Made by a program: the position numbers and the translations under genes. Of a stretch of DNA of 64,000 bases, positions 41,623-50,850 are shown in pieces. Source of the stretch: UBA981 sp942490995 (GTDB taxonomy: Bacteria > Pseudomonadota > Gammaproteobacteria > Ga0077536); the NCBI GenBank assembly GCA_942490995.1, contig CALOBG010000125.1, positions 120,101 through 184,100 on the forward strand, given 5' to 3'. The notes below the pieces were generated by a model. It did no database searches and had not been told where the DNA came from. It saw only the letters and a program-made list of their open reading frames with translations. Numbering within the stretch: position 1 is the stretch's first letter; every line of letters begins with the position of its first letter.

Positions 41623-42765
41623 TCACAGCGCCGAGTCGAGCAGCAGGTTGTCGCGATGGATAACCTCCGGCTCGCGGCTGAAACCAAGCAGCGTTTCGAT
41701 CTGACGTGATGACTGCCCGGCGATGAGCCGGCATTCCGCGGCGGAATAATTCACCAGCCCGCGCCCGACTTCGCGACCCTCGGGGTCGCTCAGTACCACC
41801 AGTTCGCCGCGCGAAAACTCACCGCTTACCTCTCTGATCCCGACTGCCAGCAGGCTTTTGCCCTGTGCGTTGAGCGCCGTGCAGGCGCCCGGATCCAGGG
41901 TCAGGCGACCGCGTGCGCGCACCGAGGCGCCGAGCCATTGTTTGCGCGCAGCGATTTTTTCCCGCGTCGAATGCAACAGCGTCCCGACCTGTTCACCGGC
42001 GCCAATGCGGCTCAAAACCTCGGGGTGCCGACCGTTGGCGATGATCGTCGAGGTTGCCGAGCGTGACGCCAGGCGCGCGGCGCGCAGCTTGGTGCGCATG
42101 CCGCCACGCCCCCAGGAGCCGCCCTCGCCGGCCACGGCCTCCAGTTCCGGCGCGTCGACGTGGGCAAACTCGATCAGTTCGGTGTTCGCCACTGTGCGCG
42201 GATCGGCACTCATGATGCCGTCCTGATCGGTCAGGATCACGAGCAGATCGGCCTCGATCAGATTGCTCACCAGGCCGGCCAGGGTGTCGTTATCGCCGAG
42301 CGAAATTTCCGCGGTTGCGACGGTGTCGTTTTCGTTGATAACCGGAAACACCCCCAGTTCGAGCAGCGTCCACAGCGTGCTGCGCGCGTTCAGGTAGCGC
42401 TGCCGATCGGCGAGGTCCTCGTGGGTCAGCAAAACCTGCGCGGCGCGCGATCCGAACTTCTCGTAGGCCTGGTCCCAGCCCCGCACCAGGCCCATCTGCC
42501 CTATCGCGGCGGCCGCCTGCAGCTGGTTGAGTACATGCGGGCGGGTTTTCCAGCCCAGTCGCGCCGCACCTTCAGCGACCGAGCCGGAAGTCACGACGAC
42601 GATTTCGTGGCCGGCGCGGCGCAGGTCGACCATCTGCCTGGCCCAGTCTTCAATCGCATCGAGGTTGAGTCCGACCCCGGCATTGGTGGCCAGCGCACTG
42701 CCGACCTTGACCACCCAGCGCCGGCCGCGCGCGACCTGCCGGCGGACCAGATCAGGATCCGTCAT
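41623..42765 (-). CDS. proB: Glutamate 5-kinase ProB
   Basis: A 380-residue enzyme for the first step of proline synthesis. The N-terminal amino-acid-kinase domain shows VVKVGSALATN, VTSGSVAEGAARLGW, PVINENDTVA, GDNDTLAGLVSNLIEADLLV and GRGGMRTKLRAARLA. The C-terminal PUA domain (about 280-370) shows ALNAQGKSLLAVGIREVSGE. It overlaps obgE by 14 bp, so the two are co-transcribed. Confidence 0.96.
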   Translation of the reverse strand: MTDPDLVRRQVARGRRWVVKVGSALATNAGVGLNLDAIEDWARQMVDLRRAGHEIVVVTSGSVAEGAARLGWKTRPHVLNQLQAAAAIGQMGLVRGWDQAYEKFGSRAAQVLLTHEDLADRQRYLNARSTLWTLLELGVFPVINENDTVATAEISLGDNDTLAGLVSNLIEADLLVILTDQDGIMSADPRTVANTELIEFAHVDAPELEAVAGEGGSWGRGGMRTKLRAARLASRSATSTIIANGRHPEVLSRIGAGEQVGTLLHSTREKIAARKQWLGASVRARGRLTLDPGACTALNAQGKSLLAVGIREVSGEFSRGELVVLSDPEGREVGRGLVNYSAAECRLIAGQSSRQIETLLGFSREPEVIHRDNLLLDSAL

Positions 42766-43780
42766 CGTCGTCCTCCGCGCGGTTCAGCTCGCGATGCACG
42801 GCATACATCAAGGCCTGGCAGCCGTCGCCGGTCAGCGCCGACACGCGCTCCAGCGGCCCGCTCCAGCCGTGTTCGCGCAGGGCCGATTCCACCGCGTCGA
42901 CGCGCGCCGCGTCGACCAGATCGGTTTTGGTCAGAACCACCCAGCGCGGACGACTGGCCAGACGCTCGTCATGCGCGGCAATCTCGGCGCTGATCGTGGC
43001 AAAGTCGGCGAGTGGTTCACGCTCGGGGTCGAGCCCCGACACATCGATCAGGTGCAGCAGCAGACGCGTGCGCTCGAGGTGTTTGAGGAAACGTAAGCCG
43101 AGGCCCGCGCCCTCGGCGGCGCCGGCGATGATGCCGGGAATATCGGCGATGACGAAGCTCTGATCGGCTTCGATTCGCACCACGCCGAGATTCGGCACCA
43201 GGGTCGTGAACGGATAGTCGGCCACTTTCGGGCGCGCCGCCGACACCGCACGGATTAACGTCGACTTGCCCGCATTGGGCAGGCCCAGCAGGCCGACGTC
43301 GGCAAGCAGCTTGAGTTCGAGCCTGAGTTCGCGCACGTCGCCGGCGCTGCCCGGGGTCGTGCGCCGCGGTGCGCGGTTGACGCTGCTCTTGAAACGCGTG
43401 TTGCCAAGACCGTGAAAACCGCCGGCGGCGACCAGCAGGCGGGTGTGGTCGCCAACCATGTCGCTCAGCAGCTCGTCGGTCGCGGCATCGAACACCAGGG
43501 TGCCCTGCGGGACGCGAATGATCAGGTCTTCCGCGCTTTTACCGATGCGTTCACGGCCGGCGCCGGGCTGGCCGTTGCCGGCACGAAAGCGGCGCTTGAA
43601 GCGAAAGTCGACCAGGGTATTGAGGCCCGCGTCAACCTCGAGGTAAACGCTGCCGCCATCGCCACCATCGCCACCGTCGGGGCCGCCACGCGGAATATTT
43701 TTTTCGCGCCGGAAACTCAGGCAGCCGTCGCCGCCCTTGCCGGCTTCGACGGTGATTGTGGCTTCGTCAACGAATTTCAT
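42752..43780 (-). CDS. obgE: Ribosome-assembly GTPase Obg/CgtA
   Basis: A 342-residue GTPase. The N-terminal glycine-rich Obg domain begins MKFVDEATITVEAGKGGDGC with RGGPDGGDGGDGG. The G domain has GLPNAGKST (G1), DIPGI (G3) and LTKTDL (G4). The C-terminus is short and acidic (NRAEDDDDGS). It links 50S assembly to growth control. It lies 90 bp downstream of rpmA behind a terminator hairpin. Confidence 0.97.
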   Translation of the reverse strand: MKFVDEATITVEAGKGGDGCLSFRREKNIPRGGPDGGDGGDGGSVYLEVDAGLNTLVDFRFKRRFRAGNGQPGAGRERIGKSAEDLIIRVPQGTLVFDAATDELLSDMVGDHTRLLVAAGGFHGLGNTRFKSSVNRAPRRTTPGSAGDVRELRLELKLLADVGLLGLPNAGKSTLIRAVSAARPKVADYPFTTLVPNLGVVRIEADQSFVIADIPGIIAGAAEGAGLGLRFLKHLERTRLLLHLIDVSGLDPEREPLADFATISAEIAAHDERLASRPRWVVLTKTDLVDAARVDAVESALREHGWSGPLERVSALTGDGCQALMYAVHRELNRAEDDDDGS

Positions 43781-43823
43781 CGTGGTTAATCTGGGAAGTA
43801 CGCCAGCCTCGGATCGGACACAA

Positions 43824-43848
43824 AAAACCCCGTCATGGACGGGGTTTT
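43824..43848 (-). terminator. Rho-independent terminator after rpmA
   Basis: An 11-bp stem (AAAACCCCGTC/GACGGGGTTTT) with a 3-nt loop, followed on the minus strand by TTTTTT. It is bidirectional in form. It lies between rpmA and obgE and would attenuate read-through from the ribosomal protein genes into obgE-proB. Confidence 0.85.
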
Positions 43849-43870
43849 GAGCGTTCCGTTGGCGGCAGGT

Positions 43871-44131
43871 TTACTGCGCGGCAACGACACTCACGAAGCG
43901 CCGGTTACGCGGCCCTTTGCGCTGGAAACGGACTTCGCCGTCGGCGGTCGCGAACAGGGTGTGGTCGCGGCCCAGACCAACATTGGTGCCGGGATGAAAA
44001 TGGGTGCCGCGCTGGCGGACCAGGATGTTGCCGGAAATCACCGCTTCGCCGCCGAAGCGCTTTACCCCGAGTCGCTTGGACTCGGAATCGCGACCGTTGC
44101 GTGTGCTACCGCCTGCTTTCTTATGTGCCAT
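43871..44131 (-). CDS. rpmA: 50S ribosomal protein L27
   Basis: An 86-residue protein: MAHKKAGGSTRNGRDSESKR, then LGVKRFGGEAVISGNILVRQ and RGTHFHPGTNVGLGRDHTLF. The N-terminal tail reaches the peptidyl-transferase centre. It lies 3 bp after rplU in the usual pair. Confidence 0.98.
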   Translation of the reverse strand: MAHKKAGGSTRNGRDSESKRLGVKRFGGEAVISGNILVRQRGTHFHPGTNVGLGRDHTLFATADGEVRFQRKGPRNRRFVSVVAAQ

Positions 44132-44134
44132 GAT

Positions 44135-44449
44135 TCAGCCTCTCTGTACGCCGGTGATTTCGACCCGGGTGTAATTCTGGCGATGCCCCTGCCTGCGCAT
44201 GTAGTGCTTGCGGCGCTTGAACTTGATGATCCGGACCTTATCGCCACGGCCATGCTCGAGCAGGGTCGCGGTAACCTTGGCGCCGTCGATGAAGGGCTGG
44301 CCGACGGCGATGTCTTCACCATCGCTGATCATCAGCACCTGGTCGAACAGCAGTTCGCTGCCGACTTCGCCCGGCAGCGTCTCGATATTGAGCTTGTCGC
44401 CGGCGCTCACGCGGTACTGCTTACCGCCTGTTTTAATCACTGCGTGCAT
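44135..44449 (-). CDS. rplU: 50S ribosomal protein L21
   Basis: A 104-residue protein starting at 44449 (MHAVIKTGGKQYRVSAGDKL), with IKFKRRKHYMRRQGHRQNYT near the end, as in all L21 proteins. A longer in-frame start has no support. It is divergent from ispB with a 292-bp intergenic region that should hold both promoters; I see no other gene there. Confidence 0.97.
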   Translation of the reverse strand: MHAVIKTGGKQYRVSAGDKLNIETLPGEVGSELLFDQVLMISDGEDIAVGQPFIDGAKVTATLLEHGRGDKVRIIKFKRRKHYMRRQGHRQNYTRVEITGVQRG

Positions 44450-44741
44450 GGTCTGAACCTGTGAAACTGGTCGTAGGGACGTCAACAATTCTGCCGGTCA
44501 CTCGATCCACGGCGGGCAAGCTGCCACGCTGCGCGCATCGTACCGGAGCGCTCGCCGCAGCCGGGCTGCCGTAGCCATCCGCGCGGGACAGGCCGTTCGG
44601 CCGTTACCGGGCGTTCAAGCGAGCGCGCGATTGTACGGAACTCACGCCCGCCAGACAAGGCGAAGCGGCGAAAAATGGCAATTTACGCCCGCTCTTGGCA
44701 AGATCGACCGATCCCGCCCCACGGCCACCCCGGAAATCACC

Positions 44742-45731
44742 TTGTCGCCCACTAAAACCAGCCCCGATATCGAGGAATTGCGCGCCCTCGTCGCCGACGA
44801 CGCGGCGGCGGTCGACAAGCTGATCCGTGCCCGCCTCTATTCGGACGTGGTGCTGATCAACCAGCTCAGCCATTACATCATTTCCGGCGGCGGCAAGCGC
44901 CTGCGCCCGCTGCTGGCCCTGCTGAGCGCGAAAGCGGCCGGCTACGAAGGCAGCAAACACATCGATGTGGCGGTGATCCTCGAACTGGTCCATACCGCGA
45001 CCCTGCTCCACGACGACGTCGTCGATGCCTCGAAAATGCGTCGCGGACGCGAAACCGCCAACCTGGTGTGGGGCAACGAAGCCAGTGTCCTGGTCGGTGA
45101 TTTCCTCTATTCGCGCGCTTTCCAGATGATGGTTGACCTGGAAAATATCCGCGTCCTCGAAATCCTCGCCGATGCCACCAACACCATTGCCGAAGGCGAA
45201 GTGATGCAGCTCGTCAGCTGTGGCGACCCGGATACCTCCGAAGAGCGCTACCTCACCACCATCCACAACAAAACCGCCAAGCTGTTCGAAGCCGCCGCCA
45301 CCCTCGGCGCCGTGATCGCGGGTCGGGGCGGCGAATTCGAGAACGCCATGGGCGCCTATGGCCGCCATATCGGCGCCGCGTTCCAGCTCGTCGACGACGC
45401 CCTCGATTACAGCTCTTCGCCCGACCAGATGGGCAAAAACGTCGGCGACGACCTCGCCGAAGGTAAACCGACCCTGCCCCTGCTCTACGCGATGTGGAAC
45501 GGCACGCCGGACCAGGCTGCGGTGATCCGTCACGCCATCGAAAACGCCGGACTCGAACGGATCGACGAGATCATGGTTGCGATTGAATCAACCGGTGCCA
45601 TCACTTACACTTTCGCCCGCGCTCAGGCCGAGGCCGATAAAGCGCTGGCAGCTTTAACGGGGATCCCGAAATCCCCGTACCGCCAAGCACTCGAAGTTTT
45701 AGTCGAGTTCGCTGTCCATCGAAGTTTCTGA
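44742..45731 (+). CDS. ispB: Octaprenyl/polyprenyl diphosphate synthase IspB
   Basis: A 329-residue trans-prenyltransferase that builds the ubiquinone side chain. I start it at TTG 44742 (LSPTKTSPDIEELRALVADD), since the extra upstream frame is unlike the family. The first Asp-rich motif is LLHDDVVD, the second QLVDDALDY, with GGGKRLRPLL and EGEVMQL also present. The stop is 14 bp before tRNA-Pro. Confidence 0.94.
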   Translation: MSPTKTSPDIEELRALVADDAAAVDKLIRARLYSDVVLINQLSHYIISGGGKRLRPLLALLSAKAAGYEGSKHIDVAVILELVHTATLLHDDVVDASKMRRGRETANLVWGNEASVLVGDFLYSRAFQMMVDLENIRVLEILADATNTIAEGEVMQLVSCGDPDTSEERYLTTIHNKTAKLFEAAATLGAVIAGRGGEFENAMGAYGRHIGAAFQLVDDALDYSSSPDQMGKNVGDDLAEGKPTLPLLYAMWNGTPDQAAVIRHAIENAGLERIDEIMVAIESTGAITYTFARAQAEADKALAALTGIPKSPYRQALEVLVEFAVHRSF

Positions 45732-45745
45732 ATTGTTCCCACAGT

Positions 45746-45822
45746 CGGGGTGTAGCTCAGCCTGGTAGAGCACTGCCTTCGGGAGGCAGGGGTCGTAGGT
45801 TCGAATCCTGTCACCCCGACCA
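45746..45822 (+). tRNA. tRNA-Pro (CGG anticodon)
   Basis: A complete 77-nt tRNA: acceptor CGGGGTG/CACCCCG, D-arm GCTCAGCCTGGTAGAGC, anticodon stem CTGCC/GGCAG with loop TTCGGGA (anticodon CGG), T-arm GTAGGTTCGAATCCTG and encoded CCA. Its 3' end is the insertion site of the integrative element that follows; the gene remains intact because the element restores the 3' end. Confidence 0.95.
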
Positions 45823-45836
45823 TTTAAATCAACGCG

Positions 45837-46913
45837 TTAACCTCCTTCCGCGCGTTGTTCGATTTTGTCACCGTGACCAAATCGTGACTCAGCGTCCAAG
45901 ACCGCAACCGCAGCGCGTACGGTTTCCGGCGCGAGGTGCGCGTAGCGCATCGTGATGCGGATATCCGAGTGACGCAGTAATTCTGCAACCGCTCGTATCG
46001 ATACCCCGGACTGAACAAGCCACGCGGCACAACAATGGCGTAAATCGTGGATCCGAAAATCCTCGATCCCGGCCTTGGCGCACGCGTTTGCAAACGACCG
46101 CTTTACTGAGGCGATCCGCTCACCATTCTTGTGCGCGAACACCCACGGCGACGACGGACAATATTCCTGTCGGAAGTTATCGCGACGCGTCAACGCGGCT
46201 TTCGCGGTCTCGTTCAACGGCACGCTACCTGTCTTACCATTCTTCTGATGCACTCCACGCAGGTAAACCAGTCCTTCATCAAGATCGACACGCTGCCACT
46301 CCATTGCGAGCATTTCGCCTCGGCGCATGCCGGTGTGTAATGCCAACTCAAGAAAATCGACCAGATACTCTACCCGGCTATGTGCGCGCGCCGTGTCAAT
46401 CAACCGGTCCGCTTCCTGTCGGCTGAGCCAGCGAAGCCGCCCTTCCGGTGGCCGCAGTCGCCGACCCATAACAGGATTCGGTAACTGCCACTCCAGATCT
46501 CGCTTTGCCCAGTTAAGCGCGGCGGATAAGAGACCCAGTTCGCGATTAATGGTCGCTGGCCCCACGTGTTTGCTTTGGCGATGCTCAATGTAAGCTCGAA
46601 CGTCTCGAGGACTTAAGGTCCGAAGATCATGCTCACCGAAAAATTCGCGCAATCTAGCGACCAGGTATCGATCGCGTTCATGACTGCGTTTCTTAGTTGC
46701 TGTCGCCTTCAAATAAGGCACCATCAACTCTGCGAACGTTCGGCTCAGCTCTTCGCCCCACTGCCCGGTCCGGAACGCTTCGAGCTTCCATTTCGCTTCG
46801 AGTGCTGTCGCCTCCTTATGGTCCGTTGTTCCAGTAGTTCGTCTAACTCGTTGTCCGCTTGCATCGACGTAAGACGCCCACCAAACGGTACTGTCTTTGC
46901 GACGGTATGGCAT
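45837..46913 (-). CDS. int: Tyrosine recombinase, ICE integrase
   Basis: A 358-residue site-specific integrase. It has an N-terminal arm-binding region, a SAM-like core-binding domain (about 57-150), and a catalytic domain with Arg197 (HTGMRRGEM), His289-x2-Arg292 (IHDLRHCC), His315 (LLRHSD) and the nucleophile Tyr324 (TMRYAHL). All catalytic residues are present. It reads toward tRNA-Pro, as is usual for integrases next to their attachment site, and overlaps the upstream helix-turn-helix gene by 169 bp in another frame. Confidence 0.94.
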   Translation of the reverse strand: MPYRRKDSTVWWASYVDASGQRVRRTTGTTDHKEATALEAKWKLEAFRTGQWGEELSRTFAELMVPYLKATATKKRSHERDRYLVARLREFFGEHDLRTLSPRDVRAYIEHRQSKHVGPATINRELGLLSAALNWAKRDLEWQLPNPVMGRRLRPPEGRLRWLSRQEADRLIDTARAHSRVEYLVDFLELALHTGMRRGEMLAMEWQRVDLDEGLVYLRGVHQKNGKTGSVPLNETAKAALTRRDNFRQEYCPSSPWVFAHKNGERIASVKRSFANACAKAGIEDFRIHDLRHCCAAWLVQSGVSIRAVAELLRHSDIRITMRYAHLAPETVRAAVAVLDAESRFGHGDKIEQRAEGG

Positions 46914-47140
46914 ACGTTTTCCTTTCGGTTACGCACACCCGGCCCCGCCTGGGCGTCATTATCCTGCGCTGACAGATCAAGGTCCAGAAAGCGGACCAGA
47001 TCGTGTCTACGAACCCGCACCGACCGGCCAACTTTAAGCGACGATAGCGATCCGTCTGCAATTAGCCGATGGATCGTCCTCGTCGAGACCCGCAGGTGCT
47101 GCGCAACCTCGGGAATTGTGAGGAGCATTGTCTCGATCAT
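46745..47140 (-). CDS. Excisionase-family helix-turn-helix protein
   Basis: A 131-residue protein whose first 55 residues are an excisionase/MerR-type DNA-binding domain: LLTIPEVAQHLRVSTRTIHR, then LIADGSLSSLKVGRSVRVRR. The remainder is low-complexity basic sequence overlapping the start of the integrase, so the true protein may end in a frame that merely runs on. It probably acts as a recombination directionality factor or regulator of the integrase. Confidence 0.8.
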   Translation of the reverse strand: MIETMLLTIPEVAQHLRVSTRTIHRLIADGSLSSLKVGRSVRVRRHDLVRFLDLDLSAQDNDAQAGPGVRNRKENVCHTVAKTVPFGGRLTSMQADNELDELLEQRTIRRRQHSKRNGSSKRSGPGSGAKS

Positions 47141-47348
47141 GGAATTCGATTCTGGGTGTGCTTAGCAGGAGCGTACGACTGGACCACCGTGGGCGAATTA
47201 GAAAAGGGCGAACAAATCTGGCGCGTTTCTATGTAGCCAGAGCACTTGCGGCCCGCACATCGATTTGTGGCCCCGAACCCGATTGTTCTTAAAGAAAATT
47301 GGTGCAGGCTCGAATTTTCTACTAACCTGTTACGAACAGAAGAGATTT

Positions 47349-47594
47349 ATGAATACGAAGGATCTGCTCCGCGGCTTTTTGAGTTGGGCACGGAAACGTG
47401 GCCCGGACTATTGCCGTGTTCTATTCAGTGCTGTCCGGTCGTTAGTTTCTCTCGTTGCCGGAGGTGTTACGACGCCAGCCGGTTCCGATGAAAGCGACGA
47501 TGACGTTGGACGAGCCGGTTACGGCGTCCTCAACTATCGAACCGGGAAGTTAGATAATGGGCTTGACCCGCGAGGCTGGTACGACTTCGACTAG
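47349..47594 (+). CDS. Small ICE-associated hypothetical protein
   Basis: An 81-residue protein from ATG 47349 (MNTKDLLRGFLSWARKRGPD). It has a hydrophobic middle (SAVRSLVSLVAGGV), an acidic stretch (DESDDDV) and a conserved-looking tail (GVLNYRTGKLDNGLDPRGWY). Short proteins with such tails accompany integrating conjugative elements, by my recollection. The function is unknown. It converges with the TraG-like gene, overlapping its stop by 4 bp. Confidence 0.65.
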   Translation: MNTKDLLRGFLSWARKRGPDYCRVLFSAVRSLVSLVAGGVTTPAGSDESDDDVGRAGYGVLNYRTGKLDNGLDPRGWYDFD

Positions 47595-49153
47595 CGAGAC
47601 GTCCGGGAAACAATCGCTTTAGCAATACCACCCCCCTGCCTACCTGCATCATTAGCGGGCCGAAAGAATTCTCCTGCAGCCATGTCAATCGTGCGCCCTA
47701 CCCGAATTCCCACCCACGCCATCATCCCGCTCCACAATAGTGGTAGCCCAAGATAAAACATGCTGGTCAGCATGTTGAGCAAAAGCCGTTTGGAATCATG
47801 CTCGGCGGGATTGGTGAACATCTGCAGAAAGATATTCACATCCGGATACATGGACTGGATCAGGTTCTGATCTACCCACAGCGCCAGGTACCACAGTACT
47901 GACCAGAATTTGACAGTGAAAATTGCGATTGCGCCAGTGACGAGAAACGTCAGGGAGTACCGTGACATCACGACGATCAGCGGAAGTAGCGCGTAGATCC
48001 CGAGCAGGATCAGTGCCTGGATCATCGGTAAGGACTGCAGGATGACGGTTATCGTCACGGAGAGCAGCCCCGATGCGGTGATTACGCCGCCCGTGGCGAG
48101 CAGTCCTTTGACGAAGTTTGCCGCGGTCCCAACAATGCCTTGCGCCCCGGCGTTGTAGGCGGCGACGTCGTTGTTGGACCAAGCCGTAGGCGCATTGCTG
48201 AGCACGGTCTTCGTGATAGCGTCCTTCTGCTTTTCACTGGCGAGAGCCGGCGCGATGGCCACAATGAGGCCGGAGAGCCCACCCGAAGTGAGATCGCCCT
48301 GGGCGATCAGCCTTTCCCGCAGCCCAATTGAGCTGTCTTCCCACCATTGCTTGCAGCTGGGTCGGCCCGCAGTGGGTGGGTTCGATGCGTCGTATTCCGT
48401 GTCACGGTTCGGGTCGAATACCCAGCCGTCGACTGGTTGCCCTGGGCGTAAGGTGTCGTAGAAGCCGGGGGTCTCCCGATATACGTGTGAGCCCAACCAT
48501 TCGGGATCGTGACTGCCGTTGGTAGACAACAGTGCTTCGACTGCAGCGCTGTCGGGGCGAGCTTGCTGAAACCGGGACCGTGCAGGGACGAAACATTCAC
48601 TGAAGAAGTCACTCGCTTCCTGCCGTATCCGCGGATCTGCCACAGTTGCGAGGCGCGCCTGTTGCTCGACCGCGCGCCAATTACTCGCAGTAGGAAGCCC
48701 TGCGACCACGGCGTGATCCAATCCGGCGCTCGTTGCCAGTACGGCATACCACCAGATTGGCAGGTTGACCGTGCCCGGCGAGCCCGTGAAACCCGTGTCA
48801 CCGAAAGTGCTCTGAGGTGTGCCGGGAGTCGCGGTGGCCGGCGACGGATTGCCTAATGTAGGCGGCGGCGTATAGCTCAGGGTAGTCGCATCAAGCGGGG
48901 TCAAAGCAGACGGCTGACCAGCGAGCACGACGACCGTAAGCGCGATGAACAGATCAATCTCAAGCCGGCGCAAGGCGCTCGGAGCGGCGATGCCGAGTTC
49001 GGAACGTTCCGCAGCGTCGCGCCAATGATCAATCAGGATCCCAAGGAACGGCAGATACACGATACCGGTCGCGACCAGGACATCCCAGAGCACGTTGTAG
49101 AAAGACCATCCAAATAGCGTGGTGAACAGTTCGAGGTAGCTGTCGACACTCAT
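47591..49153 (-). CDS. TraG-N-type conjugal transfer membrane protein
   Basis: A 520-residue inner-membrane protein starting at 49153 (MSVDSYLELFTTLFGWSFYN). It has N-terminal spans, a large periplasmic loop with Cys pairs, and C-terminal spans (SLPMIQALILLGIYALLPLI, YLGLPLLWSGMMAWVGIRVG). It corresponds to the TraG N-terminal (mating-pair stabilisation) family of G-type ICE. It overlaps the preceding gene by ATGA (49150-49153). Confidence 0.88.
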   Translation of the reverse strand: MSVDSYLELFTTLFGWSFYNVLWDVLVATGIVYLPFLGILIDHWRDAAERSELGIAAPSALRRLEIDLFIALTVVVLAGQPSALTPLDATTLSYTPPPTLGNPSPATATPGTPQSTFGDTGFTGSPGTVNLPIWWYAVLATSAGLDHAVVAGLPTASNWRAVEQQARLATVADPRIRQEASDFFSECFVPARSRFQQARPDSAAVEALLSTNGSHDPEWLGSHVYRETPGFYDTLRPGQPVDGWVFDPNRDTEYDASNPPTAGRPSCKQWWEDSSIGLRERLIAQGDLTSGGLSGLIVAIAPALASEKQKDAITKTVLSNAPTAWSNNDVAAYNAGAQGIVGTAANFVKGLLATGGVITASGLLSVTITVILQSLPMIQALILLGIYALLPLIVVMSRYSLTFLVTGAIAIFTVKFWSVLWYLALWVDQNLIQSMYPDVNIFLQMFTNPAEHDSKRLLLNMLTSMFYLGLPLLWSGMMAWVGIRVGRTIDMAAGEFFRPANDAGRQGGGIAKAIVSRTSR

Positions 49154-49497
49154 GTGAGCAAGCGCCCCGGGAGGTCCTGGCCGAGCACCAGCTCGAAGAT
49201 GAGCAACCAGGCGGTAACCCGCCATCGGAGTTGCTGAGTGCTTTCGAAACTGGAGCCTGTACCCTGGACTACACGTCCGACAATCCAGGGCCACACCGCG
49301 AATACGAGGGCGATCGCCGTCAGTCGAGCGGCACTGGCTGCCGGACTCAGAGCAGCTATTCGGCCACCAATCTCCTCATAACCGGATTGCGGAACCGAAA
49401 CCCAAAGCAGTCCACCGAGCACCAACGCCATCATTGCAGCCAGAAAGGCGAGTCCGATTGTCCAGCGCCTTTTGCGGAGTAGTCGGCTACTGAACAC
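49150..49497 (-). CDS. ICE membrane protein, hypothetical
   Basis: A 115-residue protein with three hydrophobic segments (TIGLAFLAAMMALVLGGLLW, AIALVFAVWPWIVGRV, WLLIFELVLG). It lies between the PFL_4711-type and TraG-type genes, overlapping both (11 bp and 4 bp), so it is part of the transfer operon. Equivalent small membrane proteins occur at this place in related elements. The specific role is unknown. Confidence 0.8.
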   Translation of the reverse strand: MFSSRLLRKRRWTIGLAFLAAMMALVLGGLLWVSVPQSGYEEIGGRIAALSPAASAARLTAIALVFAVWPWIVGRVVQGTGSSFESTQQLRWRVTAWLLIFELVLGQDLPGRLLT

Positions 49498-50827
49498 GGC
49501 CGTCGATGAACGGTCTCGGATCGACTGGACCCGCGGGCGGACTCTTCAACGAAGCCTGTCGCCGCGCGGCGGCACGTTCAAGCAGGACGGTCACGGTATC
49601 GGATACGACCTCCTTGCGAACGCGCGTTTCGAACAACAGCGCGTCCACCTCTTTGTCGAGCTCCGCGATAGAAGCGTCGGCGTGCTCGCGCGCGACTTCG
49701 GTGGCATAGACTTCAGGAACCTGTCGACCACTTAACAGCAGCCGTCTCGCGTAAAGTGCCTTTTCAACGGTGCGCGCGGTACCGATCTCGCTCACCAGGC
49801 GCCCGATAATGAGTCGCCGTTCGCTTGCCGGCATATCACGGATCGCTTCGACGACCTGTCGCGTGATCGCCACGCCAGGCGCGGTGATCTTGTCGAGGTT
49901 CTCGCGGGTGGGTGGTGTGGTGCCGTCAACGAGCTGCTGCAGATCACGGGTCACAATGTCCGTTTCTTCCTGCAGCTTCGGTAGCAGCCCGGTGCCTGGG
50001 ACGCTGTCCTTGCGGCAGGTATCGCAGGTAGTCACGATATTCTCGCCGACAACATCAACGGTCCAGTTGCGCGCGGCATTCGGCGTCGGCCAGATGGTCG
50101 AGAGACGGGTCGCGTCCGAAGCCGGTACGGGCCCGCTCGCGGTCAGGGGACGATTCATATTGATGTTGTAACCAGCGCGCACGAGATCGCCGGTAAACTG
50201 CAGGACGGGTTGCCCGGTGCCGCCCGCCTTGCCCCCAATCCAGGGCACGCCATTGCGGCCCTGCGCGCTCTCTACGCGACGTTTCGCCTGAACGACATCG
50301 TTACCGCCAATCCCCATCTGCACCTTCCAATCCTGCCCTTTCGAGAGCGTCACGAGATCGGCATACGGGTTCTTGCCTGACGCGATATCAGATTCCATCT
50401 GTTCGCAGGACTTGGTCGCGAGTTCCAGAGTCGCCTCGGCTTTGAGAAGCGCGTTCTGAAAAAGATCGTAGAGCCCGGGATTTGCGCGTTGCAGGATCAG
50501 CGCCGGCAGGGTCGCGATCACACCGGTTGCGGCGCTCGTCATGGCGGCCATCATGCTGTCCACACCTCGAGAGATATCGTTCAGGGTGTGGCGCACCGCG
50601 ATGACGGGATCAAATTTTCCGCAACTCGAGCCCAGGCGCAGATCGGCAGAACCGCCGAGCGTCACGGACACCACGTTGGGATTTGCTGGCGGTGATACCG
50701 GCCGTGCCCCGCCGATCTTGTAGTACCAGACCCCATCCTCTGTCGGTGCCTCGGTGACGCAGTGCGCACTCGTCGCCAAGAGCATACCGATAACGGCGAA
50801 CACGATCCGAAACCGAGTCGAACACAT
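49487..50827 (-). CDS. Integrating conjugative element protein, PFL_4711-like
   Basis: A 446-residue exported protein (start 50827, MCSTRFRIVFAVIGMLLATS with signal peptide). Visible are DGVWYYKIGGARPVSPPANP, the Cys-containing LGSSCGKFDPV, TCDTCRKDSVPGTGLLPKLQ and a long helical C-terminus. These fit the TIGR03755/PFL_4711 family of ICE proteins, thought to be TraH-like outer-complex components. A longer frame upstream lacks homologous sequence. Confidence 0.88.
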   Translation of the reverse strand: MCSTRFRIVFAVIGMLLATSAHCVTEAPTEDGVWYYKIGGARPVSPPANPNVVSVTLGGSADLRLGSSCGKFDPVIAVRHTLNDISRGVDSMMAAMTSAATGVIATLPALILQRANPGLYDLFQNALLKAEATLELATKSCEQMESDIASGKNPYADLVTLSKGQDWKVQMGIGGNDVVQAKRRVESAQGRNGVPWIGGKAGGTGQPVLQFTGDLVRAGYNINMNRPLTASGPVPASDATRLSTIWPTPNAARNWTVDVVGENIVTTCDTCRKDSVPGTGLLPKLQEETDIVTRDLQQLVDGTTPPTRENLDKITAPGVAITRQVVEAIRDMPASERRLIIGRLVSEIGTARTVEKALYARRLLLSGRQVPEVYATEVAREHADASIAELDKEVDALLFETRVRKEVVSDTVTVLLERAAARRQASLKSPPAGPVDPRPFIDGRVQ

Positions 50828-50850
50828 AGCAGTACCGTAGGACCCGTCAA

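Noticed and set aside
44604..45533. Minus-strand 309-codon frame opposite ispB
   Set aside because: Antisense shadow of ispB, without homologous features.
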